64,000 bases of DNA from Hymenobacter telluris (GCF_017313265.1 NZ_JAFLQZ010000011.1:1-64000); one strand, 5' to 3'. Positions 19,601 through 30,000 are shown, numbered from the stretch's first letter. The notes: generated by a model from the letters alone, not told the origin. Made by a program: numbers and translations.

Positions 19601-22600
19601 TGGTAGCACCAACAACGCCTCTGGTACCCCAGGTGCGGGCTTCGCAAGCAGCGGAGCAGCGGGTGGTGGTATCGTTATGCTCCGCACAGCTACTATCAAC
19701 GGCACGGGTAGCATATTGGCCAATGGTGCCAACGCCAACAACACGGTTGCCAATGATGGTAGCGGTGGGGGTGGTGCCGGTGGCTCTATCCTGATTACGG
19801 CAGCTACGCCTGCTGGCTTGAGCAACCTAACCCTGACGGCTAACGGCGGTACGGGTGGCACAAATACTACCACTACTCACGGCCCAGGTGGCGGCGGCGG
19901 CGGCGGGGTTATTCTCACCAATGCGGCAGCCGCCGCTAGCAACATCACGGCGGGTGCCAATGGTACCACCGGGGGCGTGGCTTACGGCTCAGAAGCTGGC
20001 GCTATTGGCGCCAGCAACGCCCAAATCAGCACGAGCATTGCCAACAGCACCAGCGGTGCCAACTGCCCTGCCGACGTAACGACAACCATCTCGGGACCAA
20101 CTACGGTGAACACCAACCAGGCCTCAGGTGCTTACTCGGTGACTTTCACCAACAATGGCACCTCAACGGCTTCCAATGTAACCCAGTTGGTAACCTTGCC
20201 AGCGGGGGCTACCGTAACGGCTGCCCAACTGCCAGCCGGAGCTACCTTCACTACAGCTGGTACCGTGACAACTATCAACTTCGGAACGGTAGCCACATTG
20301 GCTAGCGGAGCTGGTAACACGTATGCCTTCAGCTACACCACGCCGCCCACCAGCGGCAGCTACTCGCTAACCAGCACGGTAGGCACCGATGCCAACCAGG
20401 GAGCAAACACGGCTCCTGACGTAGCCTCACTCACCATCCAAGTGAACGGAGCGCCGGCAAACTGCCAGCCTTCTTACTTGAACAACAGCACGGTAAGCAG
20501 CGGCCTGACGGCAGAATACTACGCTGGCTACTTCAATGACAACGTGAGCTACTTCCAGCGGGCTTCTCCGCTACGCCGCCTTGACCCGCAGGTGAACTTC
20601 AATTCCGGCGACGGTATCACCACTTGGGGCGACCTGAGTGTGGTTGCCGGGGGCTCATCGACCAACTACGACAACTACTCGTCGCGGTACCGGGGCAGCA
20701 TCTATATCACTACGGCTGGTTCTTATACCTTCTATCTGACTTCCGACGATGCCTCGTACATGTGGCTTGATGGCGCCGCGCTGGCACCTACCACGTCCAA
20801 TGCTACGATAAACAACGGGGGGCTGCACAGTCCCACCACGGTAGCAAATACCATTACGCTATCAGCTGGTGCCCACGACATTACCGTAGTATTCGGGGAG
20901 AATGGTGGCACAAACCGTTTGCTGCTGGAATATGAAAGCACCGCGCTTGGTATCAGCCGGCAGGCTGTTCCCTCGTCGATTCTGTGCGCTGGTCCGGCCA
21001 CTACCAACGTGCCGCCGGTAGCTCAGAACGTGACGAACACAACGCTGCTAAGTTCGGCAGGGGCAACCGTACTAAGCCCGAACCTGTCGGGCTCGGATAC
21101 GGACGGTACAGTGAGCTACTTCAACATCCTGACGTTGCCAAGCGCAGCTAGCGGGGTGCTTACCTACAACAACACGGCCGTGGTGGCTGGCCAAGCCATT
21201 CCGGCCGGCTCCCTGAACCTGCTTCGGTTTGTACCGTCGACCAGCTTCAACGGCAATGCCACCTTCACGTACTCGGTAACCGACAACAACGGCCGCACCG
21301 ATACCAACGGCATTACGGGCGCTGCGGCTACCTACACCATTCCGGTGAACGGCACGGCTGACGTGACTACCACCTTGTCTGGTCCGACCAACCTGAACCC
21401 TGGTCAGGCTACCAGCAATTACACGGCGGCTTTCACCAACAACGGTCCTAACCCGGCTGTATCCGTAACGCAGCGAGTGACCTTGCCTGCTGGCGCTACC
21501 AACGTTTTTGTGAATGGTGTGGCGTACGTGCCTTCCGGCAACGTTATCGACTTCGGTACCGCTGCTTCTTTGGCCGCTGGTGCTACCAATATCTTCTCGT
21601 TCAGCTTCACGGCTCCTACCACTACTGGTAGCGCGGCCATCAGCAGCAACGTAACTACTACCACCACGCAGGGTGCCGATACGGCTCCGAACACGGCTAC
21701 GCTGAATGCTACTGTGGGTAGCCCAGCCAACGTAGCGGCTACTATCTCGGCCGGTGCGGGTACCGTAACGGCTGGTCAATCGGCTAGCTTCAACGTGAAC
21801 TTCAGCAACGCTGGTCCGGCTACGGCTGCCGGTGTAGTGGCTTCGGTACAGTTACCTGCTGGTTTGGGTGCGGTAACTGCCTCTAACGGTGGGGTGTACG
21901 ACAACGCAACGGGCATTGTAACCTACGCGGGCATCACCTCTTACAACAGCGGTGGTAGCACGGCTTCGGTGATTTCCTTCACGGCGCCAGCTTCTGGTCC
22001 GGTAACGGCTACGGCCAGTATCAGAACCACTACGTCGGAGGCCGGCCAGACCGCCAACAACACGCAGAGCGCTAGCATCAGCGTAACGCCAACCTACGAC
22101 GTGACGACCTCGATTACGGGGCCAACCAGCACGGCCGTTGGGGTGCAAACCACGTTCAGCGTGATGACCATCAACAATGGTCCGTCGATGGCACCGAGCG
22201 TAGTGCAAACCGTAACCGGTCTGCCAACCAACCTGACCAACGTGTACGTGTCGAATGGCGGTACCTACGATGCGGCCAGCGGCACCGTAACCTTCCCAGC
22301 GCTTGAAGCTATGGCCAACGGCGCACGGGTGGACAACACCATCAGCTTCACGCCAACCTCGACTACGGCGGGCTTCACGGCTACGGCTACCGCCACGGCC
22401 AACGGCACCAACCCCGGCGACTCGAACACTGGTAACAACTCGGTAGCTGCTTCGGCAATGGCAGTAAATGCTGCTCCGGCCGCTGCCACCAACGCCAATA
22501 TCTACACGACTATTACCACCCCGAGTGCTAACGTACTGCCCGGTGATGCAGTAACCTTCACGGTAACCTCGGGCAACCGGGGCGCGGCCACGGCTACCGC

Positions 22601-25600
22601 TGTAGCGCAGCAAACGACGCTGCCTGCTGGCTTGAGCAACGTGGTAGTGCGGGATGCCAACAACAACGTAGTACCCAACACGGCTACTACGGGCTACAAC
22701 AGCGCCACCGGCGTAGTGGTAGTGCCTAACGTAGCATCTATCCAAAGCGGAACTACTACGTCGTACAGCGTTTCGTTCACGGCGCCAGCCTCGGGCATGG
22801 TAGCCGGTGTGGCCACCATTTCTTCGGCCAACGCCGATTCGATGCCAGCGGACAACATCTCGACGGCTGACGTGACGGTGATGCCAACTACCGACCTGGT
22901 AGTGCGCCTGACGGGTCCTGCTTCAGTGGTGTCGGGTAGCTCGGCTACGTACACCGTAACGACCACCAACAACGGTCCGGCAACGGCTACCAACGTGGTT
23001 ACTACGGTTGCTATTCCGGCCGGCCTGACGGGTGTGACGGTATCGGGTGGCGGAACGTATAATGCGGCTACCGGGGTGGTTACATTCCCGGCTACGGCTA
23101 GCCTGCTCAACGGCTCGGCTACGTCGAACACCATTACCTATACCGAGCCGAACATGGGCACGGTGCGGAATGTGGCTTCCGCTACTTCCACTACCGTGGA
23201 TAGCCAGCCAGCCAACAACACGGCCAGCGTAGCAACGCAGGTGAAAGGCATGACGGATGTAACGGTAGCGCTGAACGGGCCTGCCACCATCGTACAGGGC
23301 AACCAGGTAGACTACGTGGTATCGGCCATCAACAATGGCCAGACCGCCGCGGCCAACACGGTTATCAAGGTGCAATTGCCTACGGGCCTGAGCAACGTAA
23401 TAACCTCGAACGGCAGCTACAATGCTACTACGGGTGTGGTTACCTTCTCTACCATCGCCAGCCAGGCCGCTGGTCGTGACGGAGCAGTTAGCTACGGAAT
23501 CCGTTTCATTGCCCCATCTACGCTGACGAGCCTGTACGCTGCCGCCTCGGTAAGCACCGATTCGGAAGAGAGCAGCTACACCAACAACACGGCTACCACT
23601 ACTACCGCTGTAGCCGCGCCAACTACCGGCCAGGCCGACCTGCAAATTGCCGTGACGCCTAGCACCAACTCGCCGGTGGCGGGGCAGTCGATGACGCTCA
23701 ACGTGGTAACGACCAACCTGGCAGCCAGCACGGTTGCAGCTACCAACGTGGTAACGCGGGTGTCTATTGAGCCCGGCCTGACGGTGACATCCATCACCAA
23801 CGGCGGTACCTACGACCCAGCTACGGGCGTAGTAACCTTCCCGGCTTTGTCGTCACTGGCCATTGGGGCTTCGGTGCCGAACTCGGTGGTGTTTGTGGTG
23901 CCAGGCGCTACGCCGCTCACCACGCGCGGCCTCGTGTCGGGCGACCAGTCGGATCCTTCGGCTACCAATAACGTGGACTTCCAGAGCCTGACCGTGAGCC
24001 AGCGCGCCGACGTAGCAACTACCATCAGCGGCCCGGCTACCACGCAGCCCGGCGACTTGGTAACGTACTCGGTATCGACGATCAACAACGGCCCATCGGT
24101 AGCTAACGGTGTGGTGCAGAAAGTAACCATCCCGGCCGGGGCCACCAACGTGGTGATTTCCGGTGGCGGTATGCTGTCGGGCAACGAGGTGACTTTCCCA
24201 ACCATCAACAACCAGGTGGCTGGGGCCAACGGCGCGGTAGTGAATACCATTTCCTTCAACGCTCCGGCTACCATCACGACGCCTTACAGCGTAGTGGCCA
24301 ACGTAACGACGACCAGCACCCAGCCGACTACGCCGGGTACTGCCAACGACGTGGCTACGGCAACGACGGCCAGAGGCAACCGGGCTCCGGTAGCCAATGC
24401 CGTAGTGAACTCGCTGCGGACGCCGGAAGGCAACACCGCTGGGGCGCTGGCTATTTCGCCGCTGAGTGGTACGGATGCCGATGGTAATGCTACCATCACT
24501 TCTTACACCATCACCAGCATTCCGGATGCTACCACGCAAGGCGTACTGCGCCTGAACGGTACGCCGGTAACTGCTGGCACGTCAGTACTAGCTGCCGACG
24601 TAGCCAACCTCACCTTCGACCCGGTGGCTTCGTTCGTGGGCAATGCCTTCTTCACCTACACGGCCACCGACAACGCCGGTGCAGTGTCGGCCCCGGCTAT
24701 CTACACCATCCCGGTTGGTCAGGACATCAGCGCGGTATATACGCTGACGACGCCTAAAGGTGGTGCCACGCCATACCAGAACGGTGACGTAATTGCCAAC
24801 GTGTTTGATGTGAATGGTGGTGCCTATAACAGCGCTGCTACACCAGTTGTAACCAACACTGGTATCCAGACGGCTACCCTGACGAGCGGCACGCTGCCCG
24901 CCGGTACCACCCTGGACCCCGTAACGGGTATCATCACGGTAACCAACCGCCTTGCGCTGGTGGCCGGTAGCTACCCCGTAACGGTTACCACGATTGATGC
25001 GTACGGTGGCACCAACACCAGCACCTTCACTATCGTAATCGGAACTCGTCCGCTGCCAGTGGAGCTGGCTACTTTCGAGGTACGCGCTGTGAAAGTGGAT
25101 GCGTTGCTGGATTGGACTACCGCTTCGGAGAAAAACAATGACCGCTTCGAAGTGGAGCGCAGCCTGAACGGTAGCACGTTCGAGAAGATTGGCACGGTGC
25201 GCGGCCAGGGTACCACCCAAGCCACCACGGCGTACAACTTCAAAGACGCTGGTATCGGCGCCCGCACGCAGAGCCTGGTGTACTACCGCCTGCGTCAGAT
25301 TGACCTCGACGGTACGGTATCGTACTCGCCTGTGCGCACGGTGCGCTTCGAAGCCCAGGCTGCCGTGACGGCCAAGCTGAGCGTGTTCCCGAACCCTGCT
25401 ACTACCGCCGACCGGGTGGTGACGCTGGATTTGAGCACGCTGCCAAAAGGCACTTATCAGGCCCTGTTGGTTGACGCCGCTGGCCGCATCCTCGGTACCT
25501 ACTCGGTAGAGGGTGGCATCAACAAAACGGTTGACGTGCAGAACCTGCCAACCGGTACCTACATCATTCAGGTACGCGGCAACGGTTTGAAACTGAGCGA

Positions 25601-25619
25601 GCGTCTGTTGAAAGAATAG
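16644..25619 (+). CDS. Giant T9SS adhesin with DUF11 repeats and PA14 domain
   Basis: A 2,991-residue exported protein. A signal peptide ends near residue 25 (LLRTDVWAQ). Then come two copies of a roughly 310-residue module (about 26-345 and 346-650; each holds an F-T-F-N-R strand, FTG.N.GTAV and MTWCRLAPVAN or MDWCRLAPVAN), a glycine-rich segment (about 830-1140), one DUF11 repeat, a PA14 domain (about 1290-1435), a cadherin-like segment, eight further DUF11 repeats (about 1570-2580), another cadherin-like segment, an Ig-like PLPVELATFEV module and a T9SS type A sorting domain (LSVFPNPATT, ending LLKE). Such proteins act at the cell surface in adhesion or gliding; PA14 often binds glycans. 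Ligand unknown. A good terminator follows. The repeated modules make assembly or recombination errors possible. Confidence 0.9.
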   Translation: MRTTLRFAVLLLAWLTLLRTDVWAQCNTSSTTTFVTSTSAANADWKTRSSIGIPAASGVTRVTTLKADNTSSYTSSNTSSSSIQTNAAGTPITWTSDFSAGNGTSALTFTFNRPLSNFAVQVGDVDATVDRNFFNQITNAYTDQVVFTGANNGTAVTAPTVTSASGPTLVVIAGNTATGVNDNNTNTAAVVTATFSQPITSLTITYRSGTIPVTDPGGQIITINQMTWCRLAPVANNVTNSVTLPTSAGQVNIDPLSSTVDGTEQSYTITAIPSAAQGVLYYNTTGTTYAAVTNNLVLTPAQAASLRFEPATNGTASSASFSYRVTDDANLLSANTATFTIPLQVITPCAATSTLSFAAPRALAQDWKARTENVPATSALTTVTSGSYQTPASATVNTFETASFNGVQSLLWQMDYASTAANTSSVTFTFNRAVSNFTVRVQDIDKLEDANNSFTDRVTFTGTNAGTAVVPVLSPVTPNANAVIINGNTATGTVNNTSPDNATVIAYFAEPITSLTLTYSNISTASANPTANAVGIDFMDWCRLAPVANTITNTSVSNAAGQAPVNGLSSVVDGTPTYTLTALPLATQGILYVNGVAATVGQTLTAAQAAQLSFDPATTFAGTVSFNYSVSDEAGQTASAAYSIPVNASGAAGTPGPCATPGRDGSPTITANPNTYYPSTAVQSLTGGVSNFLYVGPATGTSDIAVGDLLLIIQMQGGDINSTNSDAYGDGVTGGSANGALNTNFTAGTYEYVVANSAVTAVAGGTIQLATTLRNSYQNDYATATAGQRRFQVIRVPQYSNLTLGATISPLPWNGNVGGIIAVDVAKQTNLNGFTIDASGAGFRGGAGRVLGGAAGIAGTDYRTSAALNANGTKGEGIAGTPRYVNNNNALLDTRTSTNGLPAALNDGYPSGDNGRGAPGNAGGGGTDANPSANDQNTGGGGGANGGRGGRGGNAWASNAAVGGEPGAAFTAVSSSRLILGGGGGAGSTNNASGTPGAGFASSGAAGGGIVMLRTATINGTGSILANGANANNTVANDGSGGGGAGGSILITAATPAGLSNLTLTANGGTGGTNTTTTHGPGGGGGGGVILTNAAAAASNITAGANGTTGGVAYGSEAGAIGASNAQISTSIANSTSGANCPADVTTTISGPTTVNTNQASGAYSVTFTNNGTSTASNVTQLVTLPAGATVTAAQLPAGATFTTAGTVTTINFGTVATLASGAGNTYAFSYTTPPTSGSYSLTSTVGTDANQGANTAPDVASLTIQVNGAPANCQPSYLNNSTVSSGLTAEYYAGYFNDNVSYFQRASPLRRLDPQVNFNSGDGITTWGDLSVVAGGSSTNYDNYSSRYRGSIYITTAGSYTFYLTSDDASYMWLDGAALAPTTSNATINNGGLHSPTTVANTITLSAGAHDITVVFGENGGTNRLLLEYESTALGISRQAVPSSILCAGPATTNVPPVAQNVTNTTLLSSAGATVLSPNLSGSDTDGTVSYFNILTLPSAASGVLTYNNTAVVAGQAIPAGSLNLLRFVPSTSFNGNATFTYSVTDNNGRTDTNGITGAAATYTIPVNGTADVTTTLSGPTNLNPGQATSNYTAAFTNNGPNPAVSVTQRVTLPAGATNVFVNGVAYVPSGNVIDFGTAASLAAGATNIFSFSFTAPTTTGSAAISSNVTTTTTQGADTAPNTATLNATVGSPANVAATISAGAGTVTAGQSASFNVNFSNAGPATAAGVVASVQLPAGLGAVTASNGGVYDNATGIVTYAGITSYNSGGSTASVISFTAPASGPVTATASIRTTTSEAGQTANNTQSASISVTPTYDVTTSITGPTSTAVGVQTTFSVMTINNGPSMAPSVVQTVTGLPTNLTNVYVSNGGTYDAASGTVTFPALEAMANGARVDNTISFTPTSTTAGFTATATATANGTNPGDSNTGNNSVAASAMAVNAAPAAATNANIYTTITTPSANVLPGDAVTFTVTSGNRGAATATAVAQQTTLPAGLSNVVVRDANNNVVPNTATTGYNSATGVVVVPNVASIQSGTTTSYSVSFTAPASGMVAGVATISSANADSMPADNISTADVTVMPTTDLVVRLTGPASVVSGSSATYTVTTTNNGPATATNVVTTVAIPAGLTGVTVSGGGTYNAATGVVTFPATASLLNGSATSNTITYTEPNMGTVRNVASATSTTVDSQPANNTASVATQVKGMTDVTVALNGPATIVQGNQVDYVVSAINNGQTAAANTVIKVQLPTGLSNVITSNGSYNATTGVVTFSTIASQAAGRDGAVSYGIRFIAPSTLTSLYAAASVSTDSEESSYTNNTATTTTAVAAPTTGQADLQIAVTPSTNSPVAGQSMTLNVVTTNLAASTVAATNVVTRVSIEPGLTVTSITNGGTYDPATGVVTFPALSSLAIGASVPNSVVFVVPGATPLTTRGLVSGDQSDPSATNNVDFQSLTVSQRADVATTISGPATTQPGDLVTYSVSTINNGPSVANGVVQKVTIPAGATNVVISGGGMLSGNEVTFPTINNQVAGANGAVVNTISFNAPATITTPYSVVANVTTTSTQPTTPGTANDVATATTARGNRAPVANAVVNSLRTPEGNTAGALAISPLSGTDADGNATITSYTITSIPDATTQGVLRLNGTPVTAGTSVLAADVANLTFDPVASFVGNAFFTYTATDNAGAVSAPAIYTIPVGQDISAVYTLTTPKGGATPYQNGDVIANVFDVNGGAYNSAATPVVTNTGIQTATLTSGTLPAGTTLDPVTGIITVTNRLALVAGSYPVTVTTIDAYGGTNTSTFTIVIGTRPLPVELATFEVRAVKVDALLDWTTASEKNNDRFEVERSLNGSTFEKIGTVRGQGTTQATTAYNFKDAGIGARTQSLVYYRLRQIDLDGTVSYSPVRTVRFEAQAAVTAKLSVFPNPATTADRVVTLDLSTLPKGTYQALLVDAAGRILGTYSVEGGINKTVDVQNLPTGTYIIQVRGNGLKLSERLLKE
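16719..18590 (+). repeat. Tandem duplication of a ~310-residue module
   Basis: Within the giant adhesin, 16719-17680 and 17681-18590 encode two versions of one module. Both start with Cys then a DWK.R segment, contain an F-T-F-N-R strand, DQVVFTGANNGTAV or DRVTFTGTNAGTAV, NTATG, a CRLAPVAN segment, and end in a cadherin-like SFSYRVTD or SFNYSVSD strand. They have diverged enough that only motifs remain, so the duplication is old. Confidence 0.75.
19150..20060 (+). repeat. Glycine-rich coding segment
   Basis: Part of the giant adhesin with runs such as GGGGG and GGRGGRGG and many Gly-Gly-Asn/Thr turns, encoded by GGTGGTGG-type DNA. It looks like a flexible or beta-roll glycine-rich domain. 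It is not an independent gene. Confidence 0.7.
20069..24380 (+). repeat. Nine DUF11-type repeats in the giant adhesin
   Basis: Each unit is about 115 residues and starts like ADVTTTISGP, then a NNGP motif, then LPAG..V and often GGTYDAATGVVTFP. One copy lies at about 20069-20450, before the PA14 domain. Eight run end to end from about 21357 to 24380. The repeats are Thr/Ala/Asn-rich and predicted to fold as Ig-like beta sandwiches, acting as a stalk. Confidence 0.85.
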
Positions 25620-25640
25620 TGCTAGTATCAGTTGAGTAAG

Positions 25641-25673
25641 AAAAGCCCCGTCGGTATCCGGCGGGGCTTTTTT
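25641..25673 (+). terminator. Terminator of the giant adhesin gene
   Basis: AAAAGCCCCG at 25641-25650 pairs with CGGGGCTTTT at 25662-25671, ending in TTTTTT. It starts 21 bases after the stop codon. Confidence 0.92.
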
Positions 25674-25789
25674 GTGCTTGAGCTTCCCGAGTCACTCGCA
25701 CAACATTGTAAACAAAAGGCCCCCTTGCTCCTTAACCTATCATCAGCTACAACGGTATATGTCGGCTGACCTACTCTGCTCGTTCTGCT

Positions 25790-26782
25790 ATGCCTGTTGC
25801 CGTTTCCCTTCCATCTGCCGTCACGCCCCGCCCGCGCCGCCACCGGCCGCCAACCGCACCACTCCTCGACTACGACGTGCTGATAGTGGGAGCGGGTAGT
25901 GCGGGTTTGAGCGCCGCGCTGGTGCTGGGCCGTAGTTTGCGCCGGGTGCTGGTTTGCGACGGAGGCGCGCCGCGCAATGCGCCTTCGCCGGGTGTGCAAG
26001 GCTTTTTCACCCGCGACGGTATCAAGCCCGCTGAGCTGTTGCAGTTGGGCCAGGAGCAGCTACAGCCCTATACTTCCGTGGCGGTGAAACCGATGCGCGT
26101 GGTAGGAGTGGAGCCGCTAGCCGCTGGGTTTCACGTAACGCTCGAAAGCGAATCGGGGCGCACCAGTACATGCACCACTCGCAAAATACTGCTGGCTACG
26201 GGTGTGGAAGATGAGCTACCGGTGGTGGAAGGCATGCGCGAGTTCTGGGGCACCGGCGTGCTGCACTGCCCCTACTGCCACGGCTGGGAAGTGCGCGACC
26301 AACCCTTAGCGGTGTACGGCCAAGGCAAAAGCGTGACCGGCTTAGCGCTGTTGGTTAGCCGCTGGAGCAAGGATGTGGTAGTGTGTACCGATGGCCCCGG
26401 TCAGCTCACCGAAAACGCCCGCCGCCGCCTGCGCCAGCAAGGTATTCAGGTGCGGGAAGAGGAAGTTAGCAAGCTAGAAGGCACCAAGCGCAACGGGTTT
26501 CAGTGCATCGTGTTCAAGAACGGGGATAAGCTAGTGCGCACGGCCGTGTTCATTCACGCCCATCAGCACCAGCGTAGCACCTTAGCCGAGCAACTGGGGT
26601 GCCGGTTCACCAAGAAAGGTGGCATCTGGGTCGATAAAAACGCCCAAACCACCATTACTGGCCTCTACGCCGCCGGCGACGCAACGCCCGGTACTCAGCA
26701 AGCCTTGTTGGCAGCAGCCCAAGGTGGGCAAGCGGCCATCTGCATCAATGAGCAGCTCACCCGCGAAGAATGTCCGAAGTAG
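25790..26782 (+). CDS. Thioredoxin-reductase-like FAD/NAD(P) oxidoreductase
   Basis: A 330-residue flavoprotein of the class-II pyridine nucleotide-disulfide family. The FAD-binding GAGSAG motif sits at 34-39, the redox pair Cys160-Pro-Tyr-Cys163 followed by HGWE at 160-167, the second nucleotide-binding site at about 177-185 (GQGKS; unusually Lys-rich), and the C-terminal FAD segment GLYAAGDAT near 290. CPYCHGWE is typical of TrxB-like stand-alone oxidoreductases, which include genuine thioredoxin reductases and enzymes acting on small disulfides, so the substrate is open. The first 25 residues are Pro/Arg-rich with no homologous feature; the true start may be later, but no later ATG precedes the FAD motif. 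It is a single gene facing a convergent T9SS gene. Confidence 0.82.
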   Translation: MPVAVSLPSAVTPRPRRHRPPTAPLLDYDVLIVGAGSAGLSAALVLGRSLRRVLVCDGGAPRNAPSPGVQGFFTRDGIKPAELLQLGQEQLQPYTSVAVKPMRVVGVEPLAAGFHVTLESESGRTSTCTTRKILLATGVEDELPVVEGMREFWGTGVLHCPYCHGWEVRDQPLAVYGQGKSVTGLALLVSRWSKDVVVCTDGPGQLTENARRRLRQQGIQVREEEVSKLEGTKRNGFQCIVFKNGDKLVRTAVFIHAHQHQRSTLAEQLGCRFTKKGGIWVDKNAQTTITGLYAAGDATPGTQQALLAAAQGGQAAICINEQLTREECPK

Positions 26783-26790
26783 CGGATGAT

Positions 26791-27006
26791 TGGGTAATTG
26801 GATGAAAGGATGACTGGTTTTGGCGAGTTGAACACGTGTTTATGATTTGAGGAGCAGGCTCTTTACACCAACAAGCCCTTGACGTTACTATACGCCAAGG
26901 GCTTGTTGGTGTAAAGAGCCTATTGCAGATAGAAGACGGGTGGCTTTGCGCTACGTTCCAGCAACCACCACCCGCCCATCCAATCATCCTTTCATCCAAT
27001 CACCCA
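26791..27006. repeat. Nested inverted repeat between two convergent genes
   Basis: The outer arms are 26791-26817 and 26980-27006, 27 bp with two mismatches, built from TGGATGAAAGGATGA-like units. They begin 9 bases after the stop of the flavoprotein and end 2 bases before the stop of the minus-strand T9SS gene. A perfect 26-bp inner stem, 26856-26881 with 26896-26921, lies inside. The inner stem can serve as a bidirectional terminator. Confidence 0.85.
26856..26921. terminator. Bidirectional terminator hairpin
   Basis: This is the inner 26-bp perfect stem (arm core CTTTACACCAACAAGCCCTTG) with a 14-base loop, placed between convergent genes. The sides are A/T-containing but not a clean U-tract. 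Confidence 0.6.
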
Positions 27007-27007
27007 C

Positions 27008-30000
27008 CTACTCCACCACCACCCGACGGCTAGTGGTTTGGCCCTCGGTACTGAGCCGGAGCAGGTAGATACCAGGCGCTAAGCCAGGCACCGCAAGCTC
27101 GGTACGGGAAGTGCCCGTGGCATGGCGCACTAGCTGCTGATGCACCGGGCGGCCGAGGGCATCCAGCAACATGGTTTCGATGAGGCGGGCCGGGCCTTGC
27201 ACTTCCAGCGTGAGCGGCTGTGTGGCCAGAGCAGGATTCGGGAATACGCTTAAACTCAGGTCGCGTAGGGCAGCTACGGTGGCTTGCGGCTGCCGAATGG
27301 TGAGCGTAACGGTGGTGTTGCTGCTCACGCAGGCATTCACCGAATCGACTACGTAGTAAGTGTACACCCCAACTGCCGTGCGGCCGGTAGCGTACGAGTC
27401 GCCGGCAAACAGGCGCTGGGTGCGGGCGGCATCACCGTACCACACGCGGGTTCCGGCGGTTCCGGTGCTGGCCGTAGCAGTAAGCGGGGGTACTGGCTGG
27501 CCCAAATCAACGGTTACGCTGGCGGCAGTAGGCGCGGGCAGAACAGTCGGGGTGAATTCAAGCGCGCCAATATCCGGGGTGGTGGGGTTGCGGGTGCCCC
27601 CCAAATAATCGACCGGGAAGTTTGGGATGGGCCGGGCGCGACCATCAAGGTTGCAACTGCGGTTGATAACGGGGTTGAGGATACCCGGCACGTTGATTTG
27701 CAGGTACACCCGCGTAGCCAGGCTGGCCTGGTCCTGAGTGGTAGCCGTACGCAAAGCCGCCAGCGTAGGGCGGGCGGCCCCGTTCACGTAGGCCAGCGTG
27801 CTGTTCGGGCCTACCACCGAGTAGGCATTGTTGTCGATGACGCTAAAGGGCGAAGTGGCCGAGGCCGAGTACAGCGCATAGGTTTTGCCGGCGGCAGCCG
27901 TAGTGGTTTGCTCGTTGGCGAGGATGTTGTTGAGCAATTCTACGCCGGTTACACCGGTGTTCAGGGCTACGGCCGCCGTAATGGGCGTGGTGCCGTTGGG
28001 GAGGTTGCCGGTCAGCCAGATGCTGTTGTAGTATAGCTTATACCCGCCGCCCGATGAAATATAAATGCCGTGCGGCGTGAACGTGTAATCATCTTCGCCG
28101 GTACCCTGGATGCCGGAAATCAGGTTGTTCACCACCAATATATCGGCCGCGTTACCGGTTGCCGAAAGGCGGATTCCGTAGGCGCCGTACGCATCAGTAG
28201 TAGTGGCGGCGGTTTGGGTGATGTCGGAAATGTTGTTGGCCGCAATGATGCCGTTGCTGCTGGTAGTGCCTACCACAATGCCGGCCACGGCCCCGCCGCT
28301 GGCCCGCGTTACGCCCGCAATGGTGTTGTTGAACAGTTCAAAACTACTGGTAGCCAGTACCACAATGCCACTGGCCCCCACCTTGTCGGCGGCCACGGTA
28401 GAGCCAATCAGGTTGTTGTTGGCAATGAAAATAGTGCAGTTGGCTTGGGTCTGGATGGCGGTGGCCGTCCGGCTGATGGCCGAGCGCCGAATGCGGCTGC
28501 TGGCCGTGCCATTGAACGCCACGCCGTAAGCGGTAGTCGGGCTGGCGGCTTTCAGGTCCAGATGGCTCAGCAGCACATTGTTGCCCGATACGAACAGCGC
28601 GCCGCTGCTACTAGCCGTGCCATTGTTGGTAAACGAAATCCACCGGCTGCTGGAGTTGCCCGCGTCTTCCCCGGTTACGGTAACATAGTCGGCATCAATG
28701 ATGAGCAGTGGCGTGGTGGTGCTGGCCGGCGCCGTAAAAGAAGTTGTGGACAACCCCGCCCGCCCCGAGTTGATGGTGATGGTATTGACGCCGCTGGAAC
28801 CGGGGTTGGGGTTAATGGTAATCGGGTAGGTTTCAGTGGGGTAGGTGGCATCCAGGAGGCGCAGCGTGAGGGGCCCGCTCAACTCACTGCTGTTTACGGC
28901 CGCCACGGCCGCCGTCAGGGTGGGGTAGTCGGCAGTAGCGGCGGTACCCACGGTTTTCACCCCGCTCAACGCGCCAATAATCCGGTAGAAATTCGGCCGC
29001 GCCGGAGCACTGGTAATGGCACTCACCGAGGTAGCCACAAAGCCCGCGCTGGGCGAGGCACTCACGTTCGGCGGTGTGCTCCGGTCCTGCGCCGCTACAA
29101 AGTACTGGATGGTGTCACCGAGGGCTGGGGTGGAGCGTAACTTGCTGGCATCGATAGTGAACAAGATAAATGTGCCCGGCGCCGGCCCTGGGGTTACCCA
29201 CTTCCAGCCGTTGCCGGTGGCGTCGTTGGGAGCCGTAAACACGTTGGCGTCGGTGCTTTTCTTGTAGTATAGCCGCGGCGCGTTGCCCCCCGTAGCATCC
29301 ACCCCAGAGGCATCATTTATCTGGGTGGCTAGCGTGCGGTTGCCGGTGCTGGCCGTGTTGCTGAGCGGCTGGTAGTTGATGGTCGGGCCGGTGAGGTCCA
29401 CGGCGGTAAACGTGCCTTCGTCGGCCCCGATATCCGGAGTAGCTACGGTGCGGGCGTTGCCATCAATATCGGTCGGGACGGGCAGGGGAGAAGCCGCCAG
29501 GGAGCCGCCGCCACTTTCCGCCTGGGTGGCCGCGCCGGGCTGGATGTGCGGGTCGGTGAGGGCACTCACAAACGGTACGTTTTCCGTTACCGAACCCTGT
29601 TCGGCAGGGGCGGCCCGCAGCTTGTACTGCGCCAGCGTCTGGTCTACGGCCGGCGTGGTAGCCACCCCGTAGAAAATCGGCTTCTCCGCCGACGGGGTGC
29701 CGGCATAAAACAGGTTGTTGCCCGAGGTAGCCGACAGGTTGGTTACCGACGCCGTGCTCTTAAAGAAAGCCGCGGCCACGCCACCGCCGCCGGCCGGCAG
29801 CCCGGTCACTAGGTTCACGAAGATGTTGTTGCGCAAGTCAACCGGCGGGGCGCTGGAAATGTAAAACGCGCCGCTCTTGTTGGAGGCGGCCGTGGCGGCG
29901 TAGGTCAGCACCACCGTGTTGTGGTAGCAGTAGTTGTTGGTGCCACCCCGGAAGCTCAGGGCCCGCACCGAGGTGCCCGCCGTGCTGCCCGGCGCCTTCA

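Noticed and set aside
19144..19873. Long minus-strand Pro/Ala frame opposite the glycine-rich segment
   Set aside because: It is simply the reverse complement of Gly codons giving Pro/Ala; no start context or domain.
20069..24380. Regular repeats that could suggest a CRISPR or satellite array
   Set aside because: They are protein-coding DUF11 repeats of about 115 codons, with no short identical direct repeats and unique spacers.
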